This document shows, in pieces, positions 31,701 through 43,563 of a stretch of 64,000 nt of DNA; position 1 is the stretch's first letter, and each line of letters starts with the position of its first letter. Origin of the DNA: Aphrophora alni. Taxonomy: Eukaryota > Arthropoda > Insecta > Hemiptera > Aphrophoridae. Position numbers and translations under genes: made by a program. A model generated the notes under the pieces. The model was not told where the DNA came from and made no database searches. It saw only the letters and a program-made list of their open reading frames with translations. The stretch spans positions 45,688,368 to 45,752,367 of the forward strand of contig OY740768.1 of assembly GCA_963513935.1 (NCBI GenBank), written 5' to 3'.

Positions 31701-34171
31701 AATAATAAATTGTTATTATTTTATTTACAAGTTAATTTTTACTAATCCGTTTTATTGTTTGCTAATATTACTGTTTTCATACTTTTCCGTTGAATTAACT
31801 TAAACGCCTTATTGTTTTTGTCAATAAAATATCATTCATTTTAAAATTAAATTGTTTATTAAAAGATTTTGGTAAGTTATCCAAGTCGTAAATTTTTGTA
31901 AATTATTTTCCAGTTTTTTAGGTACACCTTTGTTGAGATTTATTTACGTTTACTATATTCATTTAAAGGTAGCCATATTTAAAATCCTCGTAGCCTATAA
32001 TCTAGAGAGTCTTCGTCAAATAAATTGGTGTCAATTTATGTTTGTAAATAATCTAAAATTTAATAAATAATAATTATAAGAGAAACTGCATCCGAAAGGT
32101 TTTGAATACTCATGCGCCACAACGGTCAATTCTCTAAGATGTTAAAATTAATTAAAATCCAGTTAAGTTAGAGAATGTAAAAGTAGGAAGAAGGAATTTA
32201 ATTATACACACGTATTGTTGTAAATACCATTGGAGCGTTTAATCCATATGCTGGCCATATCAACTATTGCTTATTTCCTAAAGAAATATAAATTAAAAGC
32301 TTCAGATTTCAAACTGATGAAAATAAAAAAGTCCGAGCCTTGTTGGTTTACATTAACTTTCTTTTTGCCACTACGTCTCGCCAACAAACAAATGATCGTA
32401 AACATCCGCATGTAAACAAGACAAGAATTTCTTAATATAATTTACTGAAGCGTTAACCTACATCTGTCTGGACCTGGAATGTATGTGTGCATGTGCAAAG
32501 CTATTTGTGCCGTATGACAACAAGCGCTACTATGATGTTGACCATTTAAAACTTATCAGAGAAGTTAGAGAGGAACAAAAATTATCATTAATAACCGTAT
32601 TGACTTAATTCTATTATATTTAATAAAATTTTCAACAAATAAACGTAGCTAATTTATTGTAAAACATATGTGCACTTAAGAAATTTGTTTACATATACAG
32701 GCAGTGCAAAAAGAATGGTCACTTTGGAAATGAATAAAACTTCTAAGATTGTTAAAATTCTTTTTTTTTTAATTTACTTATATGAATTCTGTAGTTTATC
32801 CAATCTCAAACATGTAGTTTATTTTATTTTTTTTTTTTAATAATACCGTTCATGTACGAAAAATCACTTCGGAAAGATGGCGTTCTTCTACATGTACAGT
32901 AGCCTCAAGGTAGAAATGTGTCTGGGGTTGAGAGTAAAAGAGGGGCCCCACACTTCGTTTGTTGCGTTTGATTTCAGCGGTACCCCCAATAAAAATATAT
33001 AGACCTCAAATGCTTCTGTTTAAACGCCTACCCTACTTTCGTTTCTTTTATCGGAGTAAATAAGAATAAAACGTTTAAGAATTAACTTGTACTTAAACTT
33101 TAAGAATTAAATGTAGCTCAGCAGTAATTTGTGTACCTAGTTTTCTTGGAATGGGTTGTACCGTCAAGTCAGGTTAGGGAAGCAAGTAGAAGGGAGGACA
33201 CGCCCATTACACCAGACACATTCCTAGTCAGAGGTTACTGTAAGCACATCAAAATTCTTTCTTCACAGTTCTCCATCACTTCCAGTACACTTTTTCTTTC
33301 TATGACTGCTGTTTCTATAGGAGTGGGTGCGAGGTTTGTGAAATCGGAGTACTGCCAGTTAAAGTTATTAATTTTGCTGATAACGACTTATGTTAAGTTT
33401 TCGGTAGATGTTTTAAGGGTGTATCGTATAAATGATGTGATTGGAAGGTTTAGGTTAGGTATAAATCACGTATAAAGGATTTGTGTAATCATTATTTTGT
33501 ACGGATAAAACTTTAACACATAGTATAAAATCACACTTATGTTATAAAGACGAAATATTATAAGACGAAATCAAGTTTAAATGTCTATGGACAAGGTTCA
33601 TTACGGTTTTGAAGATATTCCTTCACTGTAATGAGCAACACTTGCAAAAATTTCAAACACCATATACAATAATAGACATTTTCTACATTATACAGTTCAT
33701 TTGTACAATAAATAACGTTGTATTTGAGTTGTAAAAATAAAGTTTATATTATGAAAAATTGTTGTCTTTCATTTCGTGAAGTTATTCCTTAACCGTAATT
33801 TACTATATTTGCAGTTGTGTGATGCACTCGTTTCAGACATTAGTGATCACGTTTCGCCAAAATTTGAATGAAATTGATAGATCCGATTTTGAGAAGTTAC
33901 AATGTTTATAATAATTTCATGATCTTCTTTTAAGTTTTTATCCATAACACACGAAAATATATTTTTAGAGAAATGGAAACCAAAAAAATTTTATTTGCAA
34001 ACTTAGGGGCTAAATTTTTAAAACATTTTTGACCAACATCTTAGACACGATTTTGAGAAAATAGGAGTTACATTATTTTGTCTTTTGACAGGTAGTCCCA
34101 AATTTTTTATTATCAAAATAAGAAATAAATATGACTGGAGATATGACAAAAATATCTCCACATAATAAATT
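28707..34171. other. 5.5 kb AT-rich spacer, no firm gene
   Basis: Holds the 29766-29785 TTAGG tract, a 55-codon open segment at 32441-32608 of protein-like composition but no recognised family, and a 114-codon plus frame at 33131-33475 with no motif. No splice-bounded exon could be defended. Confidence 0.4.
29766..29785 (+). repeat. Interstitial TTAGG tract (4 units)
   Basis: Four perfect GGTTA repeats, the insect telomere motif, in an otherwise ordinary AT-rich context. Confidence 0.7.
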
Positions 34172-34972
34172 TGTTAAATCTGTCCACTCGCTTCAGCTGA
34201 AAAGCATTGCATAGACGACAGGCAGGCTACCAACGTAAAGCATTGCATAGACGACAGGCAGGCTACCAACGTAAAGCATTGCATAGACGACAGGCAGGCT
34301 ACCAACGTAAAGCCACTTCTGTCCACTCGCTTCAGCTGAAAAGCATTGCATAGACGACAGGCAGGCTACCAACGTAAAGCATTGAATAGACGACAGGCAG
34401 GCTACCAACGTAAAGCCACTTCTGTCCACTCGCTTCAGCTGAAAAGCATTGCATAGACGACAGGCAGGCTACCAACGTAAAGCCACTTCTGTCCACTCGC
34501 TTCAGCTGAAAAGCATTGCATAGACGACAGGCAGGCTACCAACGTAAAGCATTGCATAGACGACAGGCAGGCTACCAACGTAAAGCCACTTCTGTCCACT
34601 CGCTTCAGCTGAAAAGCATTGCATAGACGACAGGCAGGCTACCAACGTAAAGCCACTTCTGTCCACTCGCTTCAGCTGAAAAGCATTGCATAGACGACAG
34701 GCAGGCTACCAACGTAAACCCACTTCTGTCCACTCGCTTCAGCTGAAAAGCATTGCATAGACGACAGGCAGGCTACCAACGTAAAGCCACTTCTGTCCAC
34801 TCGCTTCAGCTGAAAAGCATTGCATAGACGACAGGCAGGCTACCAACGTAAAGCATTGCATAGACGACAGGCAGGCTACCAACGTAAAGCATTGCATAGA
34901 CGACAGGCAGGCTACCAACGTAAAGCATTGCATAGACGACAGGCAGGCTACCAACGTAAAGGCAGGCTGCCA
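34172..34972. repeat. Compound satellite: 36-bp unit A with optional 31-bp spacer B
   Basis: Unit A (36 bp, GCATTGCATAGACGACAGGC then AGGCTACCAACGTAAA) starts at 34204 and recurs at steps of 36,36,67,36,67,67,36,67,67,67,67,36,36,36 bp. The 67-bp steps are A plus a 31-bp block B (GCCACTTCTGTCCACTCGCT then TCAGCTGAAAA). Copies are nearly identical. Because 36 is 12 codons, both strands stay open across A runs, giving repeated TLVACLSSMQCF on minus and a 12-residue repeat on plus. These frames break at most B blocks and are not genes. Confidence 0.95.
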
Positions 34973-36186
34973 CTTTTTTTTATTGAGGCATTTGGAATTG
35001 ATATTTCCGCGGAAATCTCGACAAAGTTTTGACACGTCATATAACATCATACTAGGCCTACGTATATGTAAGGAAAAAAATTGAATTTAAAAATTTATTT
35101 TTTTACTTGGGAATTCCCCATTGTTAACCCCTCCCAAAATTTATTTCCACTTTTCATTTTGAGTAACATATACTTGGGTAATTCTTGAAATAAAAGTGGC
35201 GCAGGCAGGCTGAATTGTTTTTCCATAGATTATTCTTAATGTGTTGACTTTTATGTGTCTTTATGTTGACTTAATGTGTGGTAACATTTATGGGGTACTA
35301 GATATTTTTTAAATATTTCCCCCTAAAAGAGGGTGTTAGCACTAGTGATGTTCGTTTTAATACTGACATCAAAAACTACCTTTCAATGAAGAGAAACATA
35401 CTCCGCTAATGTTTATCAAATTCAACATTCAATTTGACTAGGGCCTTTATAAAACCCGTACTTCTTCATATTTGGTACATAGAGATTTTTAGATCAGAAA
35501 AATATACAAAACTGTTATAATTTATTTTGTTTTATTTATTTTATTTTTTTAATTGAAAGAACCTGCCATAGAAAAAACTTTCTAATGTAGCAATTTTCTC
35601 AATCAGCTTTAAATATTACAATAAAACTAGACTTTAATGTAGCCCAAAAGGAATAAAACTAAATGAATTGGTCACCGCTTAATGGCTGATTGACATCCTC
35701 AACATTTTTTTTTTTAATTAGGTATGTAATGGGATTTCTGGTGTAGAAAAAATACTAAAAATAAGATCATTATAACGAATAGATACATATAAATAATGTT
35801 CACTATTATTAAAAAAAAAAAAAAGAAAGAAATCGTGAATGATTAATTAGCTGAAAATTGGCTCATATGACTTCTATTAAATTTTGGTTACGGGTATAGG
35901 CTAGTACTTAAAAAATTAAATCATGGTTCACAAGTTTTAAAAAAATATTAATATGCATTTTATTTTTTAACTCCCCAATCGTAACTTTTAGGAAAGAGGT
36001 ATACTATTTTGATCGAGTTTTTAAGGGGCTATATATGAGCAGAATGTAGTAAATTTGTTAGAACAGTTTGTGAGAAAATATAAATTTTGAATTTTTGTTG
36101 TATATGGGTAGCCTACACTTGACAAATTTTAGTTTACAACTAATTTAGTAAACGAAACACCCCCTCATGGACTAACTACAGGTATG
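34973..36186. other. AT-rich spacer, no gene seen
   Basis: No coding was recognised. A short GGCAGGCTG echo of the satellite recurs near 35204-35212, and a poly-A run lies at about 35810-35824. Confidence 0.45.
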
Positions 36187-36332
36187 GTATTCCAGAGGAA
36201 CCTAGCTGGATCTATACATTTTTCAACATATCTTAGGTTTGATCCCTCTTTTGTCTTTCTTATCAGATCTCTCTTGACCAACACTTGTTCTTTTCCAAGT
36301 CTAACGCTATTAAAGGACTAGGGATCTTTATT
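36187..36332 (-). repeat. Dispersed repeat, copy B
   Basis: Minus-strand relative of 1372-1530; see that entry for shared blocks. The two copies are about 35 kb apart and in opposite orientation. Confidence 0.5.
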
Positions 36333-38586
36333 TACTCTTATATTCTTCTTTATTTAGAAGGTGAAGAATGTCAAGAGGTTTTTTTGCTTGTAACGAACAA
36401 GAAAAAATACATGGAACACCCGCACCATATCAATTTTAAAATTTGTATTCATTGAGATTACCTATTACAAGATAATACAAAACAAAATCTCAGTCTCAAA
36501 CGACATGGTCTAAATCTAGAGGTTTCAAAACTATCACAACACCCAACACAATAATTTTCCTTACTTTTTAAATTAGAAAGTAAGAAGTTATTAATAATAA
36601 TAATAATCCGTTGGAGGCGCCGAACATTCACAAAAATATATTACATTCATAAGCACTAAATCTGGGCTAATTAACAAGTTACACTGTTAAAGGATTATAG
36701 ACTCTAAAATTGTTGAAGTTTAGCTCTACAACATTAGCCTACGATTTTATTATTATACTATGTATAATTAATTCAAGATTGTAATGTCACAAATCATTGC
36801 ATTATTTTAAAATTACATAACATTGGTTTGTGTTACGATTTCATTGAGTACGGCATATAGAAAAATGCCAAAGTAATACATATTACCTTTATTTTCTGCT
36901 GCTTACACATGTATACGTCGATTAACAACCTAACACTAAACACAATAGAGCACACAAAATGTACACAAACTCGTAGTATATTCACACAACTTACAACGTA
37001 GGCCTACAAAACTAACATAACCTCAAAATAATAGACAGCGCGCACGGTTGAAGTTGAGTATACTAACTGATAAACAGATTGTTGTTCTTTCTTTTGGCAA
37101 GGGGAAAGAGGGGAGCGGATAGTGGAGACACAGTCGAGACCTGTGGTTTGTCACAGTCGTCAAGGTTACGCAACTTCTTTCCAGTAAGTAAATAAAATAA
37201 TAATTCAATGGTGTTTGTACACATACCAGAGGAACGTTATATATTTGAAGGTTAATTTACATAAACATCGTATTATCGTAATGTTGGTTATTAGCTAAAT
37301 ACATTTTTCTGTTCAATTGTAATAACATGTAACTATTTATAAGTTTCATGTCTATGCGATTAATCCAGAAACAGCTGTTAACAATCGTAATTAAGACTGG
37401 TGACGGTTAAAAATTATTATTATTGTTACAAAATGTTGTTCACAGAATGATTATGATTTCCATTATGTAGAATACCTTTCGGTTCAAAGACGCTTTATAA
37501 AATATATAAATAAAATACATTTTTATTTTTCACTTTTTAGGTAAAGATAAAATGTTGGTATGTGGGAAAAAATCCTTTGAAAATTTCAATTTTCGGCCTC
37601 GTGAACATACAACAAACATTAGTTTTAATAATTATTATTATTGTCTGTATGTTTCTTAGAAAATGTGAAACCTATTTAATTCAAATACAATCATTAAGGG
37701 TTTTTGGTTACTGATTATGCACACTCACAAAATTTTGGTCACATAAAATTTGAGACACCTGACCTGCTCTAAATATAAAAAAGAAGCTTTTTTCTAATCA
37801 ACTGTTATTTATATTTATACTGTATTAAATTTTGGAGAAATATAAAAATGAATTACTGAAAAAATTGTAGCAAGTTGCTGGGAAACAAAAGTTAAGGTTT
37901 TAACATAGTTAGCAAACTCAAATTTCTTAAATTTCTATGAAGAAACGTGGCAACATTGAGAGTTATGAAGTACAAGACAAATGTTGAAACATGAAAACTT
38001 CAAGGAAAATAAAGTCAAGTGAACCACAAGAACGTGTCGAGTGGAAGCTATATTTAGGAGCACAACGTTCCGCATTACCAATTAATTGTCAGAATCCCTA
38101 AATGTGTATTCTTTTATGTTTCTGAATGTGTGTAATATATCCACTCAACTTTATTTTTATTGTACAGATTATAATATTATGCGCTATTTAATATGTTTTT
38201 TTATCAACATAGAACCATTTGCCATTAACGTTTTGGTATTATTTAAAGTAACCCTATAAACCATAGGCTTTTATGTGATATTGTACACTTTATTGTTTTT
38301 AAACGTTTGCATTTTTATTTCTTATGTCTTTTCGAAAATCTCTATATTATAACTACATAAAGAATGTTTTTACACTTTTTATGTAAAGGACATTGTTATT
38401 ATTGTTATCCTCTAGGTTGTTGATATGCTAATAGTATCATTGCGCCAAATTATGAGATTCTCTAATCCCCCAAGTTCCTGACTCAGTGTTGTCAAGGCAT
38501 CATTACTTCACATTATCCTCCACACCTTTATCAGCGCGTATTATTCACCATTACCGTAAGATGAAAATGTCTTTTAATTATGGGAG
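36333..38586. other. Spacer with a GC-richer exon-like patch
   Basis: Mostly AT-rich. At 37030-37183 a GC-richer patch with CpGs ends directly before GTAAGTAAA, a near-ideal splice donor. It could be a non-coding first exon on the plus strand, but no transcript evidence exists here. Confidence 0.3.
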
Positions 38587-41113
38587 TTCAGTCAAAAGAC
38601 CAACCCCCCATTTCACTTCGGTCAGCAGTTCTTTGTTAGGATGCCTGTGCAGGACGTCAAAATAACGACATGTTGTCTTTGACCTGTCACGTTCTCCCTA
38701 CATCTGTGATAGACATATTAAGGGAGTTCAGTCAAAAGACCAACCACCCATTTCACTTCGGTCAGCAGTTCTTTGTTAGGATGCCTGTGCAGGACGTCAA
38801 AATAACGACATGTTGTCTTTGCCCTGTCACGTTCTCCCTACATCTGTGATAGTCATATTAAGGGAGTTCAGTCAAAAAACCAACCACCCATTTCACTTCC
38901 GGTCAGCAGTTCTTTGTTAGGATGCCTGTGCAGGACGTCAAAGTAACGACATGTTGTCTTTGACCTGTCACGTTCTCCCTACATCTGTGATAGACATATT
39001 AAGGGAGTTCAGTCAAAAAACCAACCACCCATTTCACTTCCGGTCAGCAGTTCTTTGTCAGTATGCCTGTGCAGGACGTCAAAGTAACGACATGTTGTCT
39101 TTGACCTGTCACGTTCTCCCTACATCTGTGATAGACATATTAAGGGAGTTCAGTCAAAAGACCAACCACCCATTTCACTTCCGGTCAGAAGTTCTTTGTC
39201 AGGATGCCTGTGCAGGACGTCAAAGTCACGACATGTTGTCCTTGACCTGTCACGTTCTCCCTACATCTGTGATAGACATATTAAGGGAGTTCAGTCAAAA
39301 GACCAACCACCCATTTCACTTCCGGTCAGAAGTTCTTTGTCAGGATGCCTGTGCAGGACGTCAAAGTAACGACATGTTGTCTTTGACCTGTCACGTTCTC
39401 CCTACATCTGTGATAGTCATATTAAGGGAGTTCAGTCAAAAGACCAACCACCCATTTCACTTCCGGTCAGCAGTTCTTTGTCAGGATGCCTGTGCAGGAC
39501 GTCAAAGTAACGACATGTTGTCTTTGACCTGTCACGTTCTCCCTACATCTGTGATAGTCATATTAAGGGAGTTCAGTCAAAAGACCAACCACCCATTTCA
39601 CTTCCGGTCAGCAGTTCTTTGTTAGGATGCCTGTGCAGGACGTCAAAGTAACGACATGTTGTCTTTGACCTGTCACGTTCTCCCTACATCTGTGATAGAC
39701 ATATTAAGGGAGTTCAGTCAAAAGACCAACCACCCATTTCACTTCCGGTCAGAAGTTCTTTGTCAGGATGCCTGTGCAGGACGTCAAAGTAACGACATGT
39801 TGTCTTTGACCTGTCACGTTCTCCCTACATCTGTGATAGACATATTAAGGGAGTTCAGTCAAAAAACCAACCACCCATTTCACTTCCGGTCAGCAGTTCT
39901 TTGTCAGTATGCCTGTGCAGAACGTCAAAGTAACGACATGTTGTCTTTGACCCGTCACGTTCTCCCTACATCTGTAATAGACATATTAAGGGAGTTCAGT
40001 CAAAAAACCAACCACCCATTTCACTTCCGGTCAGCAGTTCTTTGTCAGTATGCCTGTGCAGAACGTCAAAGTAACGACATGTTGTCTTTGACCTGTCACG
40101 TTCTCCCTACATCTGTGATAGTCATATTAAGGGAGTTCAGTCAAAAAACCAACCACCCATTTCACTTCCGGTCAGCAGTTTTTTGTCAGTATGCCTGTGC
40201 AGAACGTCAAAGTAACGACATGTTGTCTTTGACCTGTCACGTTCTCCCTACATCTGTGATAGTCATATTAAGGGAGTTCAGTCAAAAAACCAACCACCCA
40301 TTTCACTTCCGGTCAGCAGTTCTTTGTCAGTATGCCTGTGCAGAACGTCAAAGTAACGACATGTTGTCTTTGACCTGTCACGTTCTCCCTACATCTGTGA
40401 TAGACATATTAAGGGAGTTCAGTCAAAAAACCAACCACCCATTTCACTTCCGGTCAGCAGTTCTTTGTCAGTATGCCTGTGCAGAACGTCAAAGTAACGA
40501 CATGTTGTCTTTGACCTGTCACGTTCTCCCTACATCTGTGATAGTCATATTAAGGGAGTTCAGTCAAAAAACCAACCACCCATTTCACTTCCGGTCAGCA
40601 GTTTTTTGTCAGTATGCCTGTGCAGAACGTCAAAGTAACGACATGTTGTCTTTGACCTGTCACGTTCTCCCTACATCTGTGATAGACATATTAAGGGAGT
40701 TCAGTCAAAAAACCAACCACCCATTTCACTTCCGGTCAGCAGTTTTTTGTCAGTATGCCTGTGCAGAACGTCAAAGTAACGACATGTTGTCTTTGACCTG
40801 TCACGTTCTCCCTACATCTGTGATAGTCATATTAAGGGAGTTCAGTCAAAAAACCAACCACCCATTTCACTTCCGGTCAGCAGTTCTTTGTCAGTATGCC
40901 TGTGCAGAACGTCAAAGTAACGACATGTTGTCTTTGACCTGTCACGTTCTCCCTACATCTGTGATAGTCATATTAAGGGAGTTCAGTCAAAAAACCAACC
41001 ACCCATTTCACTTCCGGTCAGAAGTTCTTTGTCAGGATGCCTGTGCAGAACGTCAAAGTAACGACATGTTGTCTTTGACCTGTCACGTTCTCCCTACATC
41101 TGTGATAGACATA
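38587..41113 (+). repeat. 141-bp satellite array, about 18 units, with a long pass-through frame
   Basis: GACATGTTGTCTTTGACCTG recurs every 141 bp (first interval 140 bp) from 38667 to 41066, eighteen times. Since 141 is 47 codons and most units lack a stop, the plus strand reads open for 224 codons (38951-39625) and then 511 codons (39656-41191). The two runs are separated where TTTGTCAGG is TTTGTTAGG, giving TAG. Units differ at few sites, most of them amino-acid changing (D/V, A/E, D/Y, G/E), and left and right halves carry different variants. That fits blockwise amplification, not protein selection. No signal peptide, domain or start context supports translation. The array ends abruptly at GATAGACATA. 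Confidence 0.95.
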
Positions 41114-41470
41114 AAAACAAACATCTTTCCTTACTTTTTCATAATAACTTTTGTTTCTAGTCATTTTTATTCAAAAAGGAGAATTATCTAATTAAAAAAC
41201 CCTGACTTTCTGCCTATAGAAGCGGTTAGATCTGAAAAAGTGTTTTGATATTTCTTATATATAATACCTTTTTACGTAGTACAACTCAACTTTTGTACAT
41301 TGGTAATACCAACTTAACTATCTTATAACAATCTGTAGTGAAGCATATTACAGTTTATATTTTTCTTTTTCATTCAATTTTATAACAATGTTAAAATTTA
41401 TTTAGAATATTTTGTGGGACTAAATTGATCTGGACATGTAAGAAAGTTATTAAATTCTCACAAATAACAA
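41114..41470. other. AT-rich spacer, no gene seen
   Basis: Unique sequence immediately after the satellite; nothing recognised. Confidence 0.5.
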
Positions 41471-41610
41471 TTAATTATCGCACGAGTTTCAACGACAATG
41501 ACGCCATCCTCAGCAGTGCATTAGCAACAACAGTACAAATTTAAAACTATAGGATGATTTAGCCCTGAGGATGGAGACGGTGTCGTTGAAACGCGTAAGA
41601 TAATTAATTA
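41471..41610. repeat. Small foldback carrying two opposed CTGAGGATG...GAAAC modules
   Basis: The left arm 41471-41514 and right arm 41572-41610 are inverted copies of about 44 bp around a 57-bp loop. Each arm contains CTGAGGATGG, a GTC/GAC stem and GTCGTTGAAAC, followed by a CG and a TAATTAA tip. The outer tips are TTAATTA-like. It may be a paired terminal fragment of a retroelement or a foldback repeat. Confidence 0.7.
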
Positions 41611-42716
41611 AACGTATGTTTTATATTTCAATTGATTAAACTTACAGTATTTTTGAGTGACATTCTAATAATGATATATTAAAGATTATTCAATCAAAAT
41701 GAGTCGGTCCGCCTGACAGCCTGACTATCTCCCAGGTTGTCCATCGTTAGTTCATTTCTTCTTAACTTATTTGGCATTCTATCTAACACATGTTTAGCAA
41801 TCCATAGTTTTGATGACTTCATTAGCGATATTAATTGTTTTTTCTATTTGTTCAATATAGCGACTGCCTAATTGATAGCGAAAAGTGGTAAAATAGGGCA
41901 GTGAAGAAAAAATAATTGCAATACAAGCACGGCGTACTTTTCTGAATCATTAGATGTTACTAGAATAAGTTAAAATCGTTCACTGTTTCAAAATGGAGGA
42001 AAAATTGAAAATTTATTATTTTTTAAGCACTCTATGAAACCTGGTTTCTCAATTTTTATGGATGCGAAATATAATTAACTCAGATAAAGTAACAATGCAT
42101 AGTGTGTAACTCGATTTTTTTTTTTTTTTTTTTAAATAAAAGACAAAAATACAGAAAATATATGTATCAACTCAATTTTTTAATTTCCAATTGCATGTAC
42201 TTCATTTTATACTTATAAAGTTATCGTTCATACAAATGTCGCATTGCAGGGACTTAACATCAAACATCATAAAATGCTGTAACACAATGGTGATAAAACT
42301 GTGCTCCATAAGCTAATGTATATTTGATGCTATAGAAGATACAGGCAATAAACTCGCAGTAATGTAGTGAAATAGTCACAAATCTACAGAGAGATATTGA
42401 GGTAGTTTTCTCGCGTTATGTTCAACTATTTTTAAATTGTTAAATAATTTGTTTCACATCTAAGGTAAAATTTAACAATTTTTATTGGGAGAGTTTTAGC
42501 AAATATCAATAAAACACTCATAACTCTACAACCATTTCAGATTATTCCTTTCGTGTCGTGTCCAAAATGAGATAAATAATCTTTTGGTAACTTCCTACAA
42601 ATAAAAAGTTAGTTCTTATAAAAGCAACCATTTAAAAATGTATGTTCTTTTTTTTAAATAAGAAACATATCCATGAATAATGAATTATATTGAGAAAAAC
42701 TTGTGGAAAAATCCAC
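41611..42716. other. AT-rich spacer, no gene seen
   Basis: No coding was recognised. A T-run lies at about 42115-42133. Confidence 0.45.
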
Positions 42717-43211
42717 TTAATGAAACACTATAAATTCCACAACAAGCAAACACATAAACAAAACGACGTTTCAATGACTATGTCATCATCTTCAGTTGCT
42801 GTCATGTTCATCTTGTGGGACTGTATCAAGCAAGAGTCGTGCATACAGCAGCAATAAATAAGTGAAGCTACGCCTCCAAGTCCAACGATATTACCATATA
42901 TGATCAATCCATTACATAGGAGAGGTTGAGGTTCAAAAATTGTTCAGTTTTTAGTTATTCAACTAGTTAAAACGGTAGATGTGTTTTAATATTATCGGCT
43001 GAAAAATAAATTACCCGTGGCGGCTCAACAATGCCTACTGTATTTCATTACCCATATATGGTAATGTCATTGGACTTGGAGGAGTGACTTCAGTGATTCT
43101 CTGCTGTTATCTACATTACTCATATAACGTCTCCTGGATCTCAATAGGTTTACGGACGCTTAACAAATGAAGCCAATGAAACGTTCTTGTTTTATAGTTG
43201 TGTTTCATTAA
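42717..43211. mobile_element. Foldback MITE-like element with TTAATGAAACAC tips
   Basis: The outer tips TTAATGAAACAC (42717) and GTGTTTCATTAA (ending 43211) are perfect inverted repeats. Further in, ACGTTTCA(A)TG-type blocks also pair. An inner pair (42838-42902 with 43050-43115) shares CATATATGGTAAT and TTGGACTTGGAGG in inverted order. The left side carries the CTGAAGATG...GAAACG module at 42764-42795 on the minus strand. No coding is seen. If TTAA is the target duplication the insertion resembles TTAA-type elements, but the tips themselves are too AT-rich to be sure. Confidence 0.6.
42764..42795 (-). repeat. CTGANGATG...GAAACG hairpin module, copy 4
   Basis: On the minus strand reads CTGAAGATG, then ATGAC-ATA-GTCAT as a perfect small stem, then TGAAACGTCG. 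It is the best-paired copy of the module listed at 18913. Confidence 0.5.
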
Positions 43212-43517
43212 TATTTTATTATTTCCATTAATAGTTAAATTGAGCACAGATAAAAATTGGACAAAACCGAAACTATAATTCCCAGTTCTATACAGTTTAT
43301 TAGACCTACGTATATTAAAATTATATATTGGCTCAGTATTCGAATGCGAATATCAAGTTTATAAGCCAAACAAATTTCAATATGATAAGATAATATGTAA
43401 TTTCTAAAAATAGTTTTTTATAGTTCCTATAATCTTCAACAATTTGCTTTTAAAACTATAAAATGACTCCTTGCTATATATTTTGTCTTCAAATTAGAGA
43501 GCTAGAATTAAAACAAC

Positions 43518-43519
<2 letters not shown>

Positions 43520-43561
<42 letters not shown>
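43520..43561. repeat. (AT)n microsatellite
   Basis: About 20 uninterrupted AT repeats. Confidence 0.95.

Positions 43562-43563
<2 letters not shown>

Noticed and set aside
33131..33475. 114-codon plus-strand frame
   Set aside because: No motif or splice-bounded exon, and hydrophobic low-information composition towards its end; treated as chance.
34172..34972. CRISPR-like look of repeated units with spacers
   Set aside because: The spacers are identical to each other, the DNA is eukaryotic, and no cas-like genes are present.
34193..35050. Frames encoding TLVACLSSMQCF repeats on minus and a 12-residue repeat on plus
   Set aside because: Both strands are open only because the satellite unit is 36 bp; the frames break at most spacer blocks.
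38951..41191. Long open frames of 224 and 511 codons suggesting a repeat-protein gene
   Set aside because: They are pass-through frames of a 141-bp satellite. Unit differences are mostly amino-acid changing, the start is arbitrary, and neighbouring units carry a stop.
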